From positions 47,337,241 to 47,401,240 of the forward strand of contig JAAONU010000016.1 of NCBI GenBank assembly GCA_012932295.1: a stretch of 64,000 bases of DNA, written 5' to 3'. A program made the position numbers and the translations under genes. Shown in pieces: positions 61,201 to 64,000 of this stretch. The notes below the pieces were generated by a model that saw only the letters and a program-made list of their open reading frames with translations, did not search any database and had not been told where the DNA came from. Numbering within the stretch: the first letter of the stretch is position 1; the number at the start of each line of letters is the position of its first letter. This stretch comes from Cyclina sinensis (taxonomy: Eukaryota > Mollusca > Bivalvia > Venerida > Veneridae).

Positions 61201-62919
61201 AAATACATAATTAAATTCTCAGACTTGTGATACAGATTTAATGTGTATAAGAAATACTTTTACAATGCATGTATTTTGATTGGCAATTACACCATTGTGT
61301 TTTCTGCTTTGTAGAATCTGAACAGATTAAAGAAACATTGTCAAGAGGATTGCATCCACAGTTTAGACCAAACATTGGAGACTTCAGGTAGATTATAGTT
61401 TTATAGTCGGAAAAAAATATCTGTGAACTAAGAAAGGTCTCTTTTGTTGTTCTAGATGGCTCTTTTATAAAACTGACTTGTGATATTTATAATTTGATTA
61501 CATTTTACTTAAAATAGTCCGTTTTGCAGACTTAGGTAATAGTTTTAGTTGGTATTTCAACATAAATGTTAAAAGTATGAGGTTATTTTATGTTCAGACT
61601 TGTAAAACAAGTGTATATGATCTTTTTCTAAGCATTAATTTACAGTATTTTAACCATTACAATGTTTGTCTCTGTAGACCCCGTTCCCGGAAAGGATCAA
61701 TAGACAGTACTGAGAGTTCTGATGCACCGACAGAACTGTTACGGACAAGAACATTGGAATATGTTCACTTGAAGTTTAATTTAGAAGCCGCCTCATTGCT
61801 ACCCCTGGCACTAAGGTATACATGTTGCTTATTTTGTTGAACATCTGCATTAGTTTCGGACAGATATTTAGATGAGTTTCATTTTACATCTCTGGGCACA
61901 CTTTCAGCCTCTGAAGCTTTGTTAACACTGTTTTTTCAGATGATAGAATTTTAAAACATTAAATAAAGTCATTCTGATTATTATTTAGTTTATTTTCATC
62001 TCACACAAAAGCAAATATGATGTTCCTGTAACAAAGGTCCTGAGATTTACATATTTGTTTCATCTGTATTTTAGGGGAAGGTTACGGCATGGACGACATT
62101 TTACATTTATGAGTGCCACAAACGATTCCGCAATCACATTAGTTTCGCCAAGTGTAAATGGCTCAATAGCAGACGAAGAACATCCATTTGCAGCCCATGG
62201 CCTTTGGTTACAGGTTCTACTTGCTGACGATTTCATTGAAGAAATGTGTATAGACCTACAGGAGTTATCTAACCCTGAAGAGGTATGTACCAAAACCAGA
62301 TTCAGTAAACTCGGACACTTTATTACAGTCAGATTGCAATGTATAATTTTGTACTCCTTTTCTCCAGTCCCTACTATTTCTAATCCCTTATAAAAAGGAG
62401 GGAAATATTGTTTTTATCAATGTGATTGAACTGCTGTTACTTGTAGAAATTATTCCCATGCAACATCTCAAGACTGTTCACGTGATTGTACAGTTGAAAT
62501 TCCATATTTACTTTGGTTTCATCTTTCTGTTTATGAATAAAGTTGTCTGAATTCACTGTGTTTGCAGAAAGGCTGAACGTTAATTTGATGGAGTCGAGTT
62601 GTCTAAGGCTATACCAATACTTCCTGACTTAATTTTTTCTTCCACACTTAAAAATTGTTTCCAGTTATTTTAACCAACTTATTTTTGCATATCCCAATAA
62701 TTCCAGCAAAGCAAAACTTTATTTGTGAGTGCTTGTAAGAGTATGGCCCCTAAAAACAGTTTTCTAATTCATGGAAAAAATGAAGATGGAAATGACAGCT
62801 TTAAAATTTTAACAGTTTGACTGTTAAATTATCTTTTTCTCTTGTAGCTTCTTTTACCAAAAACGTACCGCTGGCCTGAAAGAAGATTGTGCATCACAAT
62901 TTTACCAGATGAGGCGTAG
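43297..62919 (+). CDS. SUFU: Suppressor of fused homologue (SUFU), 10 coding exons, 468 aa
   Basis: Exons: 43297-43469, 54811-54945, 58594-58730, 58974-59116, 59515-59600, 59816-60057, 61315-61387, 61678-61815, 62075-62282, 62848-62919. All junctions are GT/AG and in phase, giving 468 aa against about 484 in vertebrates. The N-terminal SUFU domain is plain: LYPDQPNPLQVTALVKYW, LGGPDPLDYISMY, HWHYISFGLSDLHGDGRVHE, GFGFELTFRLKRE, ESRIQHMLMAEDP, IVGVCTEEL and GGPWLITDMRRGE. The C-terminal domain has LEYVHLKFN, GRLRHGRHFTF and EEHPFAAHG. SUFU binds GLI/Ci transcription factors, holds them in the cytoplasm and represses Hedgehog targets. The variable linker (about 273-345) has a run of seven Asp at 290-296 and RKGSIDS (334-340), which aligns with the vertebrate phosphoserine cluster. 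Start is the first in-frame ATG (CAAAAATGC); a second lies at 43318. The N-terminus is shorter than in vertebrates. Confidence 0.97.
44003..45188. mobile_element. Foldback element with 11-bp target duplication in SUFU intron 1
   Basis: About 85-bp inverted arms (44009-44095 and 45098-45182) share GACGTTTCGGTAAATGACCA, GTTCGGTAAATTGGAT and CCTTTGGACGTTTCGGTAAA. The direct repeat AATCTTCTGAT flanks the 1,186-bp unit (43992-44002 and 45189-45199). Long duplications of this size are seen with MULE-like transposons; the assignment is inferred. It contains the MITE at 44211-44811. Confidence 0.8.
44211..44811. mobile_element. Harbinger-like MITE nested in the foldback element
   Basis: A 601-bp unit with imperfect inverted ends (GGCCTAAAAAAAAAAATTGT and its counterpart) flanked by TTA on both sides (44208-44210 and 44812-44814). 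A 3-bp TTA duplication and GGC-type termini fit PIF/Harbinger elements. No ORF. Confidence 0.7.
45256..45865. mobile_element. Second foldback element with 10-bp target duplication
   Basis: Inverted ends GGGCAGCACGAAAAACCCAA and GGCGGCACGAAATACCCAAA continue into (CCCAAATAYA)n arms at 45268-45310 and 45815-45855. The direct repeat GTTGAATTTT flanks the 610-bp unit (45246-45255 and 45866-45875). Only 67 bp from the previous foldback element. Confidence 0.82.
45876..47380. other. SUFU intron 1 sequence without recognised feature
   Basis: AT-rich intronic DNA; no coding or repeat signal supported. Confidence 0.4.
47382..49390. repeat. 2-kb array element with CTCACCTGA / TCAGGTGAG inverted ends
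   Basis: Begins AGCTCACCTGAGCATGCTCA, then a (CCGT)n tract at 47430-47458. About 180-bp units follow, each with AACTTGTTTTACATAGAGTT, CTTCTTGTCAGAAACC, ATATTTGGTATGTAGCATTG and TGGACCTCTACCAAGTTTGT, repeated about six times (47500-48600). A second unit type (AACACTCTAGAGGTTACATT, TTTCTAGCTCAAGTTCGAAT) repeats five times (48630-49290). It ends TCAGGTGAGCGATATAGGGC then CATCTTGGCCCTCTTG. No coding capacity. Confidence 0.8.
49391..53270. other. SUFU intron 1 sequence without recognised feature
   Basis: AT-rich intronic DNA. Several short open frames, none with a recognisable domain or bounded by convincing splice sites. Confidence 0.4.
53275..53465. mobile_element. piggyBac-like MITE with TTAA target duplication
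   Basis: A 191-bp unit starts CCCTTAACCTGCT and ends AGCAGGTTCAGGG, flanked by TTAA at 53271-53274 and 53466-53469. Inside is a hairpin pairing GTATAGAGCCTGGCCAG with CTGACCAGGCTCTATAC. TTAA duplication with CCC/GGG termini is the piggyBac signature. In SUFU intron 1. Confidence 0.85.
53470..54810. other. End of SUFU intron 1, no feature
   Basis: AT-rich up to the pyrimidine tract and AG at 54809-54810 that define exon 2. Confidence 0.4.
54946..58593. other. SUFU intron 2, no feature
   Basis: 3.6 kb of AT-rich intron between GTATGT and CTTACAG. No transposon ends or coding signal recognised. Confidence 0.4.
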
Positions 62920-64000
62920 TTGGGACTGACATAGCTGAATGTGAAACCCCAACAACCTGTGTTGACGATTTTAACACAACATCAAGACATGTACTGAAAC
63001 AGCAGATTTCAGTAATAAAAATTCCAAAACTGCCAAGTGGATTTACAATGTATTTATTGTTTCAGTGAGAAAAACATCAACTTTTTCTACAAAGACTTTT
63101 TCTAAAGACAAGATTTCATGGACATTATTAGAAAATGACGTTGAATTGTGGATTAATTGATCGTTAACTTAGGACGTAGGGGTTAACAATGGAATCTAGT
63201 CAGATGTGAAAATTATTAGATTTTAAACCTGCAATCAGTGTGAATTAAATTGTAGAAAATTGAAATAGTTCTACAGTTACTTTGTCATGCAAGTTCTGAA
63301 CATGATATGTGTGTGTGTGTGTGACAATTACATTGTTAAGGAAATGACATTTTAATGAAGGAAGGAATTTCGGGACTTAATAGAAACACTGTCTTTGAAA
63401 GAATTTTTCTGATGTGAATTTATTTCAGACAACGGTTAAAGGCATTGATCATCAAATTTCATTGTAAATATTTTCATCTGTTCGACTTTCTATCTGATAG
63501 ACAGGTTTTATTATTAAGGAATTGTTTACGGCTTCATTCAGTAGTTAGAGGAAATGGTTGTTACTGTCAAATCTCTTTTTCTTGAAAGAAATTAAAAAAC
63601 ACTGCAAGTGAATTGGTACAGGATTATATAGAAACTGTCAAACAACTCTTTTGTAATTCTTAGGAAGACTAAATAAATCTCCTTTTGAAGAATATTTGAA
63701 AAAAAAGCAGCTCTTAACAACGGGTCAGTTATATGGACCTGTCAGAATTCTGGAATGAGCTGTATTTAAACCCCTAACATGCCCTTTTTTATCAGAAATT
63801 CTTAAGAAAGATACACATTCCGCCCCCTGAAATTTCTAAGTCAAAAGGAATAAGAGTACAAATGACTTGTCCATGTGTTAGAGGTATGAGAAATGATTCT
63901 ACAATCAAAATGACCATGACTTGCATTATCTTCACCAGATTTTGTTAATTTAAGTAAAATAGTGTTACTTTAGTATATAAATGGAATACCCTAAACTCTG
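62920..64000 (+). other. SUFU 3' flank / probable 3' UTR
   Basis: AT-rich non-coding sequence after the SUFU stop, with two AATAAA hexamers and a short TG microsatellite near 63309-63324. No other gene is visible to the window end. Confidence 0.5.
63012..63017 (+). terminator. Candidate polyadenylation signal of SUFU
   Basis: AATAAA lies about 93 bp after the SUFU stop codon. A second AATAAA is at 63672-63677, so alternative 3' ends are possible. Confidence 0.4.

Overview
The window is animal nuclear DNA and most likely comes from a bivalve mollusc. Its genes are intron-rich with GT/AG splice sites, intergenic DNA is AT-rich, and it carries tRNA-derived SINEs, decayed non-LTR retrotransposons, MITE-like foldback elements, and CTCACCTGA-type arrays that I associate with molluscan genomes. 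No operons, ribosome-binding sites, CRISPR arrays or prokaryotic genes are present. The species cannot be read from the sequence with confidence.

Four protein-coding genes could be assembled exon by exon with consistent reading phase. (1) A secreted animal haem peroxidase, 15 exons, plus strand, 12062-23377, 684 aa, with unusual residues around the haem site. (2) A type II membrane glycosyltransferase with a DXD motif, GT32-like, 2 coding exons, plus strand, 27816-29250, 371 aa. (3) Its paralogue on the minus strand, 33499-35328, 370 aa. The two point towards each other and share an intron at the same place and phase. (4) Suppressor of fused (SUFU), 10 coding exons, plus strand, 43297-62919, 468 aa, with an 11.3 kb first intron.

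Layout. 1-1832: composite foldback repeat carrying a nested 1,028-bp hAT-like MITE with an 8-bp target duplication. 2.48-15.6 kb: five unrelated minisatellites (22, 22, 31, 28 and 20 bp units), the last two inside peroxidase introns. The 28-bp array appears to be seeded by the gene's own splice donor. 21.06-21.85 kb: a second, inverted copy of the first repeat, inside peroxidase intron 12. 23.4-27.8 kb: retrotransposon 3' end, tandem arrays and a short interleaved palindrome. 27.8-35.3 kb: the glycosyltransferase pair, with a truncated LINE between them. 39.5-42.75 kb: a retrotransposon graveyard with LINE endonuclease and reverse-transcriptase remnants and three SINEs. 43.3-62.9 kb: SUFU, whose first intron holds two foldback elements with 10-11 bp target duplications, a Harbinger-like MITE nested in one of them, a 2 kb array element, and a piggyBac-like MITE.

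The four genes belong to separate processes: extracellular oxidation, Golgi glycan transfer, and Hedgehog signalling. Nothing here suggests they act as one system. No new enzyme system was found. The most interesting signals are the splice-donor-seeded minisatellite, the altered peroxidase haem site, the paired glycosyltransferases, and several transposon insertions whose target duplications can be read directly.
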